A DNA stretch of 64,000 bases from Caldifarciminota bacterium UBA6260 (GCA_002441125.1 DJVI01000008.1:16005-80004); one strand, 5' to 3'. Positions 45,556 through 55,414 are shown, counted from the first letter of the stretch. Numbers and translations: made by a program. Notes: a model not told the origin generated them from the sequence alone.

Positions 45556-46612
45556 TATACCTCTCTATATTTGCAAGAACTCCAAGCATAATAAGATTCA
45601 TCAACATTGATGTACCTCCATAGGAGATGAAGGGAAGTGTTACTCCAGTTGATGGAAACATCTGTAAAGAAATCGCTATATGAAACATTGCTTTTATGAA
45701 CAATGTGAAAGATATTGAAAAAGCGAGTATATAGAAAAATCTGTTTATATAAAGATTCTTTTTCGAAATATCTTTTCCTAATTTGAAAAGAATAACATAA
45801 ATTATGATTATTAAGATGCTACCAATAAAACCGGTTTCCTCAGCGATTGTAGCGAAAATATAATCACTCTGTATTTCTGGAATAAAAAGGAGCTTCATCT
45901 GACCTGAGCCAATACCTTTACCAAATAGTCCTCCGTTTGCTATGGCGAGAACAGAATCTGATATCTGTGAATTATTTGGAGCGTTGTTAAAAAACATCTT
46001 TATCCTTAAAAGTGCATGGGGATATTTAATAATGATGATAGGGGAAAGGATAACTCCCAAAACCAATAAGGAAATTGTATAACCTGCTGGAACTTCACTG
46101 TATATCATTATAACAATTAAAATTATCAAAAGGGTTAAAGCGTAAGATATGTTCGGTTCTAAAATGATTAGACCTATTACGATAAAGGATAAAAATATAG
46201 GAAAAATTATATCATTTTTATCTTTAATGTTTGAAAACTTTTTTGACAGATACACTATCAACGATACTTCTGCGAACTCTGAAGGCTGGAAAGAAAAACC
46301 AAATATTCTAAACCATCTTCTTGCTCCATTTATTGGTCTTGTAAATAAAACAACGATCAAAAGGATTATTGATAGTATAACTAAGATAAGATATATATTC
46401 TCTTTAATTTTTCTTAAATCTATATTACTGATAGCTATTCCCCCTATTATTCCCAAAAAAATCCAAAATAACTGTCTGTTTAGAAAATAGTATGGATTAT
46501 TTTTAAAATTTTTATTCTGATAGCTAAGAAAAGTCGTTGCGGATGTTAATATAACAACTCCAAAAATTAAAAGTATGACAACTATCAAATAGATTTTATA
46601 TAGGTCTTTCAT
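45545..46612 (-). CDS. ftsW: Peptidoglycan polymerase FtsW (SEDS family)
   Basis: 355 residues with about 10 membrane helices. Signature segments: FGFSFQPSEFAEVSLIVYLS, GLFGKGIGSGQMKLLFIPEIQSDYIFATIAEETGF and GVTLPFISYGGTSML. SEDS proteins polymerise glycan strands from lipid II with a partner class B penicillin-binding protein, here ftsI at 51774-53513. It overlaps murD by 17 bp. Confidence 0.96.
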   Translation of the reverse strand: MKDLYKIYLIVVILLIFGVVILTSATTFLSYQNKNFKNNPYYFLNRQLFWIFLGIIGGIAISNIDLRKIKENIYLILVILSIILLIVVLFTRPINGARRWFRIFGFSFQPSEFAEVSLIVYLSKKFSNIKDKNDIIFPIFLSFIVIGLIILEPNISYALTLLIILIVIMIYSEVPAGYTISLLVLGVILSPIIIIKYPHALLRIKMFFNNAPNNSQISDSVLAIANGGLFGKGIGSGQMKLLFIPEIQSDYIFATIAEETGFIGSILIIIIYVILFKLGKDISKKNLYINRFFYILAFSISFTLFIKAMFHIAISLQMFPSTGVTLPFISYGGTSMLMNLIMLGVLANIERYNEL

Positions 46613-47948
46613 ATTTTTTCACTATCTCTTTGAATTTGTTACCTCTATCTACAAAATCTTTAAACATGTCGAAAGAACTAAAACCTGGTGAGAAATTTAC
46701 TATTTTACCTTCAGGGATCTCTAAGGAAATTTTTATAGCTTCGTCAAGTGAGTTTGCTAAGTAAAATTTGTTGTACCCTTTTTGGAGGAGTTTTTCCTTA
46801 AGTAGATCTTTCACTTCTCCAATTATGACAACTGACTGGGCATAATCTTTTATTGTCTCTACAATAGTTTCTATATCGAAATTCTTGTTTCTTCCACCTA
46901 CTATCACTATCTGTTCTTGACCTAAAGATTCAACTGAGACTTTGAATGCCTCAGGATTTGTACACATAGAATTGTTGTATATCTTTTTATTTTTAATCTC
47001 CCCAACAAACTCCAATCTATGTTCCATGCCTTTTAGTTGTGATAGATCTTCAGACTTTATTTTTATCTCTTTCTCTGAAATTAAAAAAGTTGATAGGAGA
47101 GCAAAAATAAGATTCTGTTTGTTGTGTATTCCTACAAGGTTGAATTTTTGTGTATCGTAAATCAACTCGTTGCCATAGATTTTTAAAAAAATCTTATCAT
47201 CCTTCAAATATCCACCATTTTCAATCTCTTCTTTTATAGAAACAAAAAAAGTATTATTATCCAATTGTCCTTTTAAAAATTGGTTATCATAGTTTAAAAT
47301 TTTGTAACCATCTTTTTTTACACTTTTAAGAAGTTTCACTTTCGTATTGAGATATTCTTGAAATGAATTATACCTATCGAGATGGTCATCAGAAATCGAA
47401 GTTATCATTCCAATATTGGGTGAAAATTTTGAAATGTTCTCTAATTGGAAAGATGATATTTCAACAACTATTATTGCTTCTTTGGGAGGGTTCTCTATAA
47501 CTATCTCACTCAATGATTTCCCGGGACTGATATTCCCCCCAAGATATGCCTTTTTTCCGTTCATTTTTAAAAGCTGGTAAGTTAGAAAAGCAGTTGTTGA
47601 TTTTCCGTTAGTTCCGGTAATTGCTATAATTTTATTTTTTAAAAATCTTGAAGCAATTTCAATTTCTGAAAATATAGGGATCTTTAAAAGTTTTGCTTTT
47701 TTTATTATATCGATGTTGTTATCTACACCTGGACTTATAACTATAATTTCATTGGATAAAAGTTTATCAGAATGACCAATTTCATAATCGAGGTTGTAAT
47801 CAGCTATTATTTTTAACTGATCCTTATTCATATTTTTATTTTCACTAACAAAAACTTCTGCTCCTCTTGCTTTCAAAATTTTTGCAACATTCTGGCCACT
47901 TCTCCCAAAACCAACTATTCCGATTTTTTTATTCTCAAATTCGTTCAT
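46596..47948 (-). CDS. murD: UDP-MurNAc-L-alanine--D-glutamate ligase
   Basis: 450 residues. Adds D-Glu. Motifs: GIVGFGRSGQNVAKIL, ATP loop AITGTNGKSTTAFLTYQLL (about residues 109-127), VVEISSFQLENI, SDDHLDRYNSF and NNSMCTNPEAFKVSVES. In this last motif Met-Cys takes the place of the usual Lys-Ala-T. It lies 1 bp after mraY. Confidence 0.96.
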   Translation of the reverse strand: MNEFENKKIGIVGFGRSGQNVAKILKARGAEVFVSENKNMNKDQLKIIADYNLDYEIGHSDKLLSNEIIVISPGVDNNIDIIKKAKLLKIPIFSEIEIASRFLKNKIIAITGTNGKSTTAFLTYQLLKMNGKKAYLGGNISPGKSLSEIVIENPPKEAIIVVEISSFQLENISKFSPNIGMITSISDDHLDRYNSFQEYLNTKVKLLKSVKKDGYKILNYDNQFLKGQLDNNTFFVSIKEEIENGGYLKDDKIFLKIYGNELIYDTQKFNLVGIHNKQNLIFALLSTFLISEKEIKIKSEDLSQLKGMEHRLEFVGEIKNKKIYNNSMCTNPEAFKVSVESLGQEQIVIVGGRNKNFDIETIVETIKDYAQSVVIIGEVKDLLKEKLLQKGYNKFYLANSLDEAIKISLEIPEGKIVNFSPGFSSFDMFKDFVDRGNKFKEIVKKYERPI

Positions 47949-47949
47949 A

Positions 47950-49023
47950 TTATCTCACTTTTAAAGTGCTTAATGCTATAATTACAAGAAGTATAGTTAC
48001 TATCCAGAATCTTATTACTATTTTTGGTTCCGACATACCAGAGAGTTCAAAATGATGGTGAAGTGGAGCCATTTTGAAAAATCTTTTACCTTTTGTTAAT
48101 TTGAAATAGTATATCTGTATAAGTGAAGAAAGAGCTTCAACAGCAAACAATCCTCCACCTATAAGTAAAAGTATTTCCTGTTTTGAGAGTATCGCAATTG
48201 TAGCAAGGATTCCACCAAGGGTTATGGAACCACTATCTCCCATAAAAACTTCAGCAGGATAAGAGTTGAACCATAAAAACCCAAGTGAAGCAGAAGCGCA
48301 GGTCAAAGAAAAGACTGAAAGTTCACCAATATTTTTTATAAAAAGTATATTCAGATAATCGCTGAAAACTTTATTTCCCATAATGTATGTCACGATTGCG
48401 AAAAGTGTAAAAACGATTGCAAGCATACCTGAGGCTAAACCATCGAGCCCGTCTGTTAGGTTAACAGCATTCGTTGTACCAAGTAAAACTAATATAATGA
48501 ATGGAAGATATAAAAAGCTTAGATCGAAAAGTATATTTTTTATAAACAGTATGTTAGTTAGATATCTGAAATTAGAATAGTTTGAATTTTTTGTAATGAA
48601 ATAGAATATTATGATTGAAATTATAAATTGGAATATCAATTTGTATTTTGGGATCAATCCTTTTTTGCTTTTAAATTTTAAAATATCATCCGTAAAGCCA
48701 AGAATAAAGAATAAAGATGTTGCGATAAGCATGAATCTGATAAATGTGTTCGAGAGATCAGCCCAAAGTAAGGTACCCAAAAATATTGAAAGAACTATTA
48801 TGATTCCTCCCATAGTTGGAGTACCCTCTTTTTTTAAATGTTGTTTAGGTCCATCATCTCTAATCTTTTCTGTGAGAGAGAACTTTTTTAAAAGGTTGAC
48901 GAGGCTTCTTCCAAAGATGAAAATAAAAAGAAGAGATGTTATTGATGACATTGCTGCTCTGAATGTAATATATTTGAAAAGAGCAACATCCTTAAAGATT
49001 GAAGATAAAATTGATGAAATCAT
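47950..49023 (-). CDS. mraY: Phospho-MurNAc-pentapeptide transferase
   Basis: 357 residues with about 10 membrane helices. It makes lipid I from UDP-MurNAc-pentapeptide and undecaprenyl phosphate. Motifs: GPKQHLKKEGTPTMGGI, the catalytic Asp segment NAVNLTDGLDGLA, GFLWFNSYPAEVFMGDSGS and APLHHHFELSG near the end. The N-terminus TFRAAMSSITSLL fits the family. It overlaps murF by 4 bp. Confidence 0.98.
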   Translation of the reverse strand: MISSILSSIFKDVALFKYITFRAAMSSITSLLFIFIFGRSLVNLLKKFSLTEKIRDDGPKQHLKKEGTPTMGGIIIVLSIFLGTLLWADLSNTFIRFMLIATSLFFILGFTDDILKFKSKKGLIPKYKLIFQFIISIIIFYFITKNSNYSNFRYLTNILFIKNILFDLSFLYLPFIILVLLGTTNAVNLTDGLDGLASGMLAIVFTLFAIVTYIMGNKVFSDYLNILFIKNIGELSVFSLTCASASLGFLWFNSYPAEVFMGDSGSITLGGILATIAILSKQEILLLIGGGLFAVEALSSLIQIYYFKLTKGKRFFKMAPLHHHFELSGMSEPKIVIRFWIVTILLVIIALSTLKVR

Positions 49024-50354
49024 TTTAAAAATTCCTTTAAATTTTTAACTGTTTCAAACATTTCAAAAAGATGAGAACCTTTGATAAGTATAGTATCGTT
49101 ATCTTTAATATATTTTTTCAAAAATTCTTCAAGTTCACACTTTTTTTCAAAATGGTATTTTTCTCCATTAAAAGTCAAATTTATAAATTTAGAGTATTCC
49201 CCAACAGTCATAAGAACATCTATTCTGTTCTCATTAAGTATTTCACCTATTTTTTTATGAAGATTTTCAGATTCCTTTCCAAGTTCAAGCATATCTGAAA
49301 GAACTGCGATTTTTCTTGAATTGAATTTTGAAAGTACTTCTATACCATTTTTCATTGAAGCTGGATTTGCATTGTAAGAATCATCTATTATGGTTATGCT
49401 GTTTATAGATAAAATGTTCATTCTGTTTTCTGATGGGTAAAAGTTTTCAAGACCTTTCTCTAAATCTATTTCTATAATTTTTTCAAAGAACTTTTTTAAA
49501 GTGTAAACTATCAAAAAAGAGTATATACCACCGATTCCAGGAACATTTATTTTATACTCTCTGTTATCGATAAAAATTTTTGAAAATGTTTTTTCGATTT
49601 CAAAACTTTCAGGGAAAACATCGTTACCATTTTTCAATCCGAAAGTAATATATTTAATTTTATCTGGAAAATTTTTTAAAATATAAGGGTTATCCCCATT
49701 AATCAAAACAGGGTAGCAGCTCTTATAATTTTCTAATATTTCAAATTTTGCCGAAATTATCTGATCGAAAGATTCAAAATTCCCTATATGGGATTCGTTG
49801 ATCGTTGTTATGATAACTATATCAGGTTCAACAGTACTACTCAACAAAGATAGTTCACCGACAGAGTTCATTCCCATTTCAAGTATCAAATATTCGGTTT
49901 TTCTATCAACCCTGAAAATATTGATTGGAACACCGATTAGGTTATTCGTATTTCCAATTGTTCCAATTTTGTTTTCACTTTTTATTGTTGAAAAAATCAG
50001 GTCTTTTGTTGTTGTTTTACCGTTGGAGCCCGTTATTCCAATTTTTAAAGGGCTAAACATTTTAAGATACTCTTTTGCTAAAAGGTTTAAAGCCTTTGTT
50101 GTGTCATTAACCTTTATATATGGAAGATCATCCAGATCCCTTTCACTTAATGATAAAATAGCACCTTTTTTAAAACTATCTTTTATAAAATCATGTCCAT
50201 CAAATTTTTCTCCTTTGATTGGAACGAAAAGGGAATTTCTTGAGATCTTCCTGCTGTCAGTTGAAATCTCTTCTATATAGGTTTTAAAATCTTTTATGTT
50301 GTAAGCTTTTCCTTTTGTAGCCTTTAAAATAAAATCAAAATTTATTCTTTCCAT
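49020..50354 (-). CDS. murF: UDP-MurNAc-tripeptide--D-alanyl-D-alanine ligase
   Basis: 444 residues. It attaches D-Ala-D-Ala. Motifs: STDSRKISRNSLFVPIKGEKFDGHDFI, ATP loop IGITGSNGKTTTKDLI (about residues 105-120), GNTNNLIGVP and DDSYNANPASMKNGI. No ddl gene for making D-Ala-D-Ala is in the cluster, so that gene must lie elsewhere. Confidence 0.96.
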   Translation of the reverse strand: MERINFDFILKATKGKAYNIKDFKTYIEEISTDSRKISRNSLFVPIKGEKFDGHDFIKDSFKKGAILSLSERDLDDLPYIKVNDTTKALNLLAKEYLKMFSPLKIGITGSNGKTTTKDLIFSTIKSENKIGTIGNTNNLIGVPINIFRVDRKTEYLILEMGMNSVGELSLLSSTVEPDIVIITTINESHIGNFESFDQIISAKFEILENYKSCYPVLINGDNPYILKNFPDKIKYITFGLKNGNDVFPESFEIEKTFSKIFIDNREYKINVPGIGGIYSFLIVYTLKKFFEKIIEIDLEKGLENFYPSENRMNILSINSITIIDDSYNANPASMKNGIEVLSKFNSRKIAVLSDMLELGKESENLHKKIGEILNENRIDVLMTVGEYSKFINLTFNGEKYHFEKKCELEEFLKKYIKDNDTILIKGSHLFEMFETVKNLKEFLK

Positions 50355-50356
50355 AA

Positions 50357-51805
50357 CTATTTCATAAGACCTTTTACAATTTCACTATCATCGAGATGGT
50401 ATTTTTTGTTATTTATTATCTGATAGTTCTCATGTCCCTTACCTGCTATTATTATTGAATCCTTTTCTTTTGCATACTGGAAGGCGAGTTTTATAGCATT
50501 TTTACGGTTAACTTCAACCATATAATTTTTTTCTGTTATCCCTTTTATTATATCGTCAATTATTCTGTTAGGATCTTCACTCCTTGGGTTATCTGAAGTA
50601 AGAACAACCATATCTGAAAGGTGAGAAGCTATTTTTCCCATTATTGGTCTTTTTTCCTTATCCCTGTTCCCACCACAGCCGAAAACTGTTATCACTTTTC
50701 CGGGAGTCAATCTTCTCACTGTTTTTATCAATCTTTCGAGTGAATCTGGGGAATGAGCGTAATCTACTATGATTTTAAATCCTCTTCTATCATAGTAGAT
50801 TTCATATCTTCCTTTTACAGGATTCGCTTTTTCCAAACCTTCTTTTATTTTTTCAAAAGGAATGTTTAATGAAAAACATGTCAAAAATGCAGAAACACAA
50901 TTGTATATATTAGGTTCACCTATAAGTTTTGTTTCTATATGATAATTCTTCTTTTCATCATTATCAAATATTGAAAATGAAGAACCGTCAAGTGAAATTT
51001 TTTCTATTCTGATCTGAAATCTTGCTTTTGGATTTTTTATGCCGTAAGTGAAAATGTTTTTAGTTTTTGATGCTTTAACAAAATACTCTGAACTTGGATC
51101 ATCAAGATTGATTATGCTGCTTCCATCATCTTTAACAAGAGAAAAAAGGATCAGTTTAGAATCTCTATAATCTTCCATAGTTTTATGAAAATCGAGGTGA
51201 TCCTGTGTAAGGTTAGTAAAAATAACTGACTGAAATTCTATCCCGTTTATCCTATTTAATTTAAGACCATGACTGGAAACCTCCATGACAGCGTAATCGA
51301 CATTCTCATCAACCATTTTTTTGAAAAGTTTTATCAAAGTCAAAGTGTTTGGTGTTGTATTGACAGATTCATATTCTTTGTTATTTATAATAGTTTTTAT
51401 TGTACCTATAAGTCCAGTCTTGTGATCGATATCGAGTATCGATTTTATAAGAAATGTTGTTGTTGTTTTTCCGTTAGTTCCTGTTACGCCGATAGTTTTG
51501 ATTTTTTTGAAAGGATTTTGGTAGAGTTTTTCAGCAATATTTTTTACATCGTTTTGAATATCGGTTGAAAGAATTACCGGAACTTCAATCTTTCCCTTTG
51601 GTTCCTCTTCAGTTAAAATAGCAACCGCACCTTTTTTCAAGGCATCTTTTATAAAAATGTTGCCATCATAGTTGTTACCTTTTATGGCAACAAAAAGAGA
51701 GCCTTTTATGACATTTCTCGAATCATCAGTGATATCGGTAACTTCAACATTTTTAAAATTAAACAATTTCAATTCAAGATCTTTTAGCAATTCTTTTAAT
51801 TCCAT
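50357..51805 (-). CDS. murE: UDP-MurNAc-L-Ala-D-Glu:meso-DAP ligase
   Basis: 482 residues. Motifs: TDDSRNVIKGSLFVAIKGNNYDG, ATP loop GVTGTNGKTTTTFLI, NTTPNTL, and the C-terminal TSDNPRSEDPN. The DNPR tetrad is the marker for the meso-diaminopimelate-adding form, rather than the lysine form, so the cross-linking residue should be DAP. It overlaps ftsI by 32 bp. Confidence 0.96.
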   Translation of the reverse strand: MELKELLKDLELKLFNFKNVEVTDITDDSRNVIKGSLFVAIKGNNYDGNIFIKDALKKGAVAILTEEEPKGKIEVPVILSTDIQNDVKNIAEKLYQNPFKKIKTIGVTGTNGKTTTTFLIKSILDIDHKTGLIGTIKTIINNKEYESVNTTPNTLTLIKLFKKMVDENVDYAVMEVSSHGLKLNRINGIEFQSVIFTNLTQDHLDFHKTMEDYRDSKLILFSLVKDDGSSIINLDDPSSEYFVKASKTKNIFTYGIKNPKARFQIRIEKISLDGSSFSIFDNDEKKNYHIETKLIGEPNIYNCVSAFLTCFSLNIPFEKIKEGLEKANPVKGRYEIYYDRRGFKIIVDYAHSPDSLERLIKTVRRLTPGKVITVFGCGGNRDKEKRPIMGKIASHLSDMVVLTSDNPRSEDPNRIIDDIIKGITEKNYMVEVNRKNAIKLAFQYAKEKDSIIIAGKGHENYQIINNKKYHLDDSEIVKGLMK

Positions 51806-53513
51806 TTTTGTTGATCTCCCTATCTTCTTGAACTAAAAACCTGTACTCATCAAGATTTATTATTCTCTTCACAACTTCTGAAAACATTGGGGCTGTTATT
51901 TCACTTGCCCAGTACTGGTTTTTTGGTTCATCTATTAGTGTTAAAATTGTAAATTCCGGATCATCTGCCGGGAAAAATCCTGCGAATGATGATATATAGT
52001 ATCCTTTTCTGTAACCTACATTTTCAATATATTTTTCAGCTGTTCCTGTTTTACCTGCTACTGAAATGCCATCTACTTTAGCTTTTGTTCCAGTTCCATT
52101 CTCAACAACAGCCTTTAAGAGTTCTTTCAATTTCAAAGCTACATCCTCATCGATAACTCTTTTCTTTGTATTTTTTATAGAAGAGTTGTTTCCAATCTCT
52201 TTTATAATTTTCGGGTTTATATATACACCATTGTTTGCTATACAGTTATATGCTGAAACAATCTGTAAGGCTGTTACACTTATTCCTTGACCGAAACATA
52301 GGTTGGCAAAATTTATATCTCTACATTTTTCAATGCCTATTAACTGACCAACCTGTTCACCCGGAAAACCAGATTCTGTTTTTGATAGGAAATTCAACCT
52401 TTTAACCATATTGTAAACTTTTTCCTTACCAAGTTTTTTACCGAGATTTACAAAAGCTATGTTACTTGAAACCATAAAAGATTCTTTAAAATTAAGTTTT
52501 CCAAAATTGTGTGAATCTGTTATTCTCCTTTTAGAAATAATCAATGTATCCTCATTTTCCTCTTTTAAAAGCAAAGAGGTATCTATTCTTGATTCCAGTG
52601 CAGCTGCAGCTAAAACAATTTTGAAAACGGATCCTGGTTCAAAAAGGTTTGTGGCCGCATAGTTTTTATAGGATGAGATATCCCCAAGTCCGTGTAGATT
52701 AGAATTGTATGAAGGATATTCAGCGACAGCAAAAAGCTCTCCAGTTTTACTTTTTAAAACTATAATAAGAGCTTTTTTGGCTGAATATTTTTCACAATAA
52801 TCTTTAGCTATGTTGTAACATGCTTCCTGAAATCTGTAATCGATTGTTAAAACTATATCTTTACCTTTTTTTGCAGGCTTATCATCGTTCAAAGGATGTT
52901 TGTAAATTTTGCCGTTTGGTTTTTTCTGATAGGATATGTAACCATTTTTCCCTTTCAATATTTTATTATACTTGTATTCTAAACCTTCGAGTCCAACATC
53001 ATCGATTCCAACAAAACCTATAATGTTTGAGAATATTTCTGGTTTATTGTAATATCTTGTTTTTTCCTCTTTGACTATTATGCTTTGGTATCTGTTTTTT
53101 AAATTTAAAGCTAAATTCTCTTCAACATTGAATTTTATGGGAACCCATTCTAACCTTGAGTTCAGTTTTTTCAATGCTGTAAAATAATCAACTATACAAT
53201 TTTCCGAAAGGATCCTTGCAACTTCATTTTTGTTTTTTAAAAGTTTTTTTGACACATAAATGTTGTACGAATTTATGTTGGTTGCTATCTCGTAACCATT
53301 TCTATCTTTTATTATTCCTCTTTCAGCTTTATCAAAAAATCTAATGGAACTTTTTTTTCTGTAAATATCGTCGAGAGAATAATGGAGTATTATCTGTTTA
53401 TAAAAAAGGTTCAGAACTAAAATTAAAACAAAAATAGTTGTAAAACCACTCAAAAAATTTTTTAAAAGAATATTAATACCTTTTTCTTTTCTATTTTTTA
53501 GATATCCATTCAT
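51774..53513 (-). CDS. ftsI: Class B penicillin-binding protein FtsI (PBP3)
   Basis: 579 residues. One membrane helix (about 18-42), a pedestal domain starting with ERGIIKDRNGYEIATN, then the transpeptidase: SxxK in EPGSVFKIVLA (about residue 295), SSN in MVSSNIAFV and KTG in VAGKTGTAEKY. There is no PASTA domain. It cross-links septal peptidoglycan together with FtsW. It overlaps ftsL by 23 bp. Confidence 0.97.
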   Translation of the reverse strand: MNGYLKNRKEKGINILLKNFLSGFTTIFVLILVLNLFYKQIILHYSLDDIYRKKSSIRFFDKAERGIIKDRNGYEIATNINSYNIYVSKKLLKNKNEVARILSENCIVDYFTALKKLNSRLEWVPIKFNVEENLALNLKNRYQSIIVKEEKTRYYNKPEIFSNIIGFVGIDDVGLEGLEYKYNKILKGKNGYISYQKKPNGKIYKHPLNDDKPAKKGKDIVLTIDYRFQEACYNIAKDYCEKYSAKKALIIVLKSKTGELFAVAEYPSYNSNLHGLGDISSYKNYAATNLFEPGSVFKIVLAAAALESRIDTSLLLKEENEDTLIISKRRITDSHNFGKLNFKESFMVSSNIAFVNLGKKLGKEKVYNMVKRLNFLSKTESGFPGEQVGQLIGIEKCRDINFANLCFGQGISVTALQIVSAYNCIANNGVYINPKIIKEIGNNSSIKNTKKRVIDEDVALKLKELLKAVVENGTGTKAKVDGISVAGKTGTAEKYIENVGYRKGYYISSFAGFFPADDPEFTILTLIDEPKNQYWASEITAPMFSEVVKRIINLDEYRFLVQEDREINKNGIKRIAKRS

Positions 53514-53748
53514 AATCTTTTCCAGAAGGGTATCTTAACCCTAAAGTATCGAAAGCATATTTTTCCAACCTCGTTATCGAGGTAAGATAATCTATTTTTA
53601 ATATCAGCTCAGTTCTTTTCTTTTGGTTTTCCAACAATTCTTTCTTTAAAGAATAATTTGAACTTGTAATCTTTATTATGTAAAATCTTGTTAAAGGAAA
53701 AAGCAAAAGATAAACAAGTATAAGAATTATTATTAAAAATTTTTTCAT
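53491..53748 (-). CDS. ftsL: FtsL-like division protein
   Basis: 85 residues. One membrane helix at about 4-25, then a coiled coil (KKELLENQKKRTELILKIDYL) and a short ERLE-type tail (ITRLEKYAFDTLGLRYP) seen in FtsL/DivIC proteins. FtsL sequences are very variable; size, topology and position between rsmH and ftsI make the call. Confidence 0.75.
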   Translation of the reverse strand: MKKFLIIILILVYLLLFPLTRFYIIKITSSNYSLKKELLENQKKRTELILKIDYLTSITRLEKYAFDTLGLRYPSGKDYEWISKK

Positions 53749-54584
53749 ACTCTTTCTAAAACCCTCATTTTAGCTGATTTTGCTCTTTTGTTGGAAATTA
53801 TCTCTTCATATTTTGGTTTTATAACTTTTTTATGGACTGAAGTAAAATCTGTAGAATTTTTAAAATGATTTTTTACAAGCCTGTCTTCAATTGAATGGTA
53901 GGTTATTATAACTACGCGACACTTCTGATTCGTTATAATCGGTAATTTGTTCAAAAGAGTTTGAAGTGAATTCAACTCATCGTTTATGAAAATTCTGAAA
54001 GCCATAAAAACTCTTTTTAACCCTTTCGATATATCCCTTCCTTTTTTACCTTTTATTATTGCATCTTTTAAATCGAAGGTTGTTTTCAATTCATTCTTCT
54101 GGATTTTTTGGAAAATCTCTTTTGCAATATTGTAAGAATCGTATTCATCTGAGTAATCTTTTATTATTGTTGCAATCTGTGAAATATCCATATTAAAAAT
54201 TTCAGAAAATCTGTTATTTCCCTCTGTATCCATCCTAAAATCGAGTGGAGCGTTGTATCGGTAAGAAAAACCTCTATTTGGTGTATCATACTGAAAAGAT
54301 GAAACACCGAGATCTAAAAGCACACCATCGAATTTGAAATCTAAAGGTATATCTTTAAAATTCATTTTTAAGACCACAACATTTTTGTTCTCTTTAAAAA
54401 TTTCTTTCAGGTGCTCTAAAGCAAAAGGATCTCTGTCAACAACTATCAGCTTCCCTCTATCGGATAATTTTTCAAGAATCTTTTTTGAATGTCCACCGAA
54501 ACCTGCTGTTAGATCCGCATAAGTTCCATCATCCCGTATATTCAGATTTTCGATTACACTTTCCACCATTACGGGTTGATGCAT
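53745..54584 (-). CDS. rsmH: 16S rRNA (cytosine-1402-N4) methyltransferase
   Basis: 279 residues. It methylates C1402 of 16S rRNA with SAM. Motifs: MHQPVMVESVIENL at the N-terminus, SAM site DGTYADLTAGFGGHSKKIL, GVLLDLGVSSFQYD, RGFSYRYNAPLDFRMD and ITYHSIEDRLVKNHF near the C-terminus. The last 60 residues are rather short compared with E. coli. A 2-bp gap separates it from the STAS gene. Confidence 0.97.
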   Translation of the reverse strand: MHQPVMVESVIENLNIRDDGTYADLTAGFGGHSKKILEKLSDRGKLIVVDRDPFALEHLKEIFKENKNVVVLKMNFKDIPLDFKFDGVLLDLGVSSFQYDTPNRGFSYRYNAPLDFRMDTEGNNRFSEIFNMDISQIATIIKDYSDEYDSYNIAKEIFQKIQKNELKTTFDLKDAIIKGKKGRDISKGLKRVFMAFRIFINDELNSLQTLLNKLPIITNQKCRVVIITYHSIEDRLVKNHFKNSTDFTSVHKKVIKPKYEEIISNKRAKSAKMRVLERV

Positions 54585-54586
54585 AA

Positions 54587-54928
54587 TCAGATTTTCAGTT
54601 CAATAATGTTTTTTGCTGAAACCAAATCTTTTGTTGTGTCGTAAGCTATATCGTAATCAAAGAGCGAAATTACAGTAAGTATGTAAGGATCTTTGCATAC
54701 AATTTTTAAAGGCAGACATCTTCTTAAAAATAATCTCTTTATCCCTCTTAAAAGTAAACCGATTTTATAGTGGGCATTTTTTAAATTTCTTAGATCTATT
54801 ATCAGAGGTTTATTCTGATTGGCAAGTGTCTGCAATGTTTCCCTAAGTTCTTTGAGATCATCCAGCTCTATGTTTCCTGAGATCTTCAAAAGAGAATATG
54901 ATGCTTTTTTTTCCAAATATAGTTTCAT
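54587..54928 (-). CDS. STAS-domain protein inserted between mraZ and rsmH
   Basis: 113 residues, one STAS domain: KASYSLLKISGNIELDDLKEL, then KPLIIDLRNLKNAHYKIGLLL and the CLPLKIVCKD strand. In anti-sigma antagonists the loop after the second strand reads D-S/T-S-G, with the Ser that is phosphorylated; here that loop reads NAHYKIG, so a phospho-switch is unlikely. mraZ and rsmH are normally neighbours, so this is an extra gene. It overlaps mraZ by 1 bp (TAATG) and is co-transcribed with the division genes. Role unknown; a partner-binding STAS protein is the best guess. Confidence 0.75.
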   Translation of the reverse strand: MKLYLEKKASYSLLKISGNIELDDLKELRETLQTLANQNKPLIIDLRNLKNAHYKIGLLLRGIKRLFLRRCLPLKIVCKDPYILTVISLFDYDIAYDTTKDLVSAKNIIELKI

Positions 54929-55365
54929 TATAAACCTACCTTTTTAAATAGATCTATTTTTTCGGAAAGTAATTTTTTGTTGAACTCTTCATGTATATCC
55001 GGGTTCCAGAAATCGAGTTTATCTTTTGCACCAACAATTTTTACTTCATTTTTTAGATTTGCATGATCAAGTAACTGTTGTGGTATTGAAATTCTCCACA
55101 CCGAATCTCTTACAACTTTTCTTGAATTCGCAAAAATTGTGTTGATTATTATACTTTTTTCCTCTTCAGATTCTAACTTCTCAATCTTCTCCTCAAGCTT
55201 CAAGAAGGATACTTCTGGGTATATATGTAAAACTTTTTCTCTACCAGGTATTATGAAAAATATTTTTGAAGTGAGATTCTCTCTGAACACAGATGGAATG
55301 ATGATTCTACCATTCTCTTCTATGTTTACTATTTTAAATCCGATGAACCTCAACTTTGTTTCCAT
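54928..55365 (-). CDS. mraZ: Transcriptional regulator MraZ
   Basis: 145 residues from the ATG at 55365. The first half has FKIVNIEENGRIIIPSVFREN and the second half VVRDSVWRISIPQQLLDHANL, the two SpoVT/AbrB-like halves of MraZ, which binds DNA as a ring. A longer reading from 55395 is unlikely, because that ATG lies directly at the -10 box and would leave no leader. A GGAG site before 55365 supports the shorter form. It is the first dcw gene and probably represses its own promoter through the boxes listed next. Confidence 0.92.
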   Translation of the reverse strand: METKLRFIGFKIVNIEENGRIIIPSVFRENLTSKIFFIIPGREKVLHIYPEVSFLKLEEKIEKLESEEEKSIIINTIFANSRKVVRDSVWRISIPQQLLDHANLKNEVKIVGAKDKLDFWNPDIHEEFNKKLLSEKIDLFKKVGL

Positions 55366-55414
55366 GGTACTCCATTTTTTACCATTTTTTACCATATTTT
55401 ACCTTTTTACTCCA
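55360..55414 (-). promoter_or_regulatory. MraZ-box array: six TGG elements spaced 10 bp apart
   Basis: Read on the - strand: TGGAG (55414), AGGTA (55404), TGGTA (55394), TGGTA (55384), TGGAG (55374) and TGGAA (55364, inside the start codon region). Each element starts exactly 10 bp after the last. MraZ in known bacteria binds TGG-type pentamers with 5-bp gaps, so spacing and position agree. The array covers the -10 box, the start site and the ribosome-binding site of mraZ. Confidence 0.75.

Noticed and set aside
55366..55395. Longer MraZ start giving ten extra residues
   Set aside because: The ATG at 55395 touches the -10 box and lies before the predicted start of transcription; the extra residues are translation of the operator repeats.
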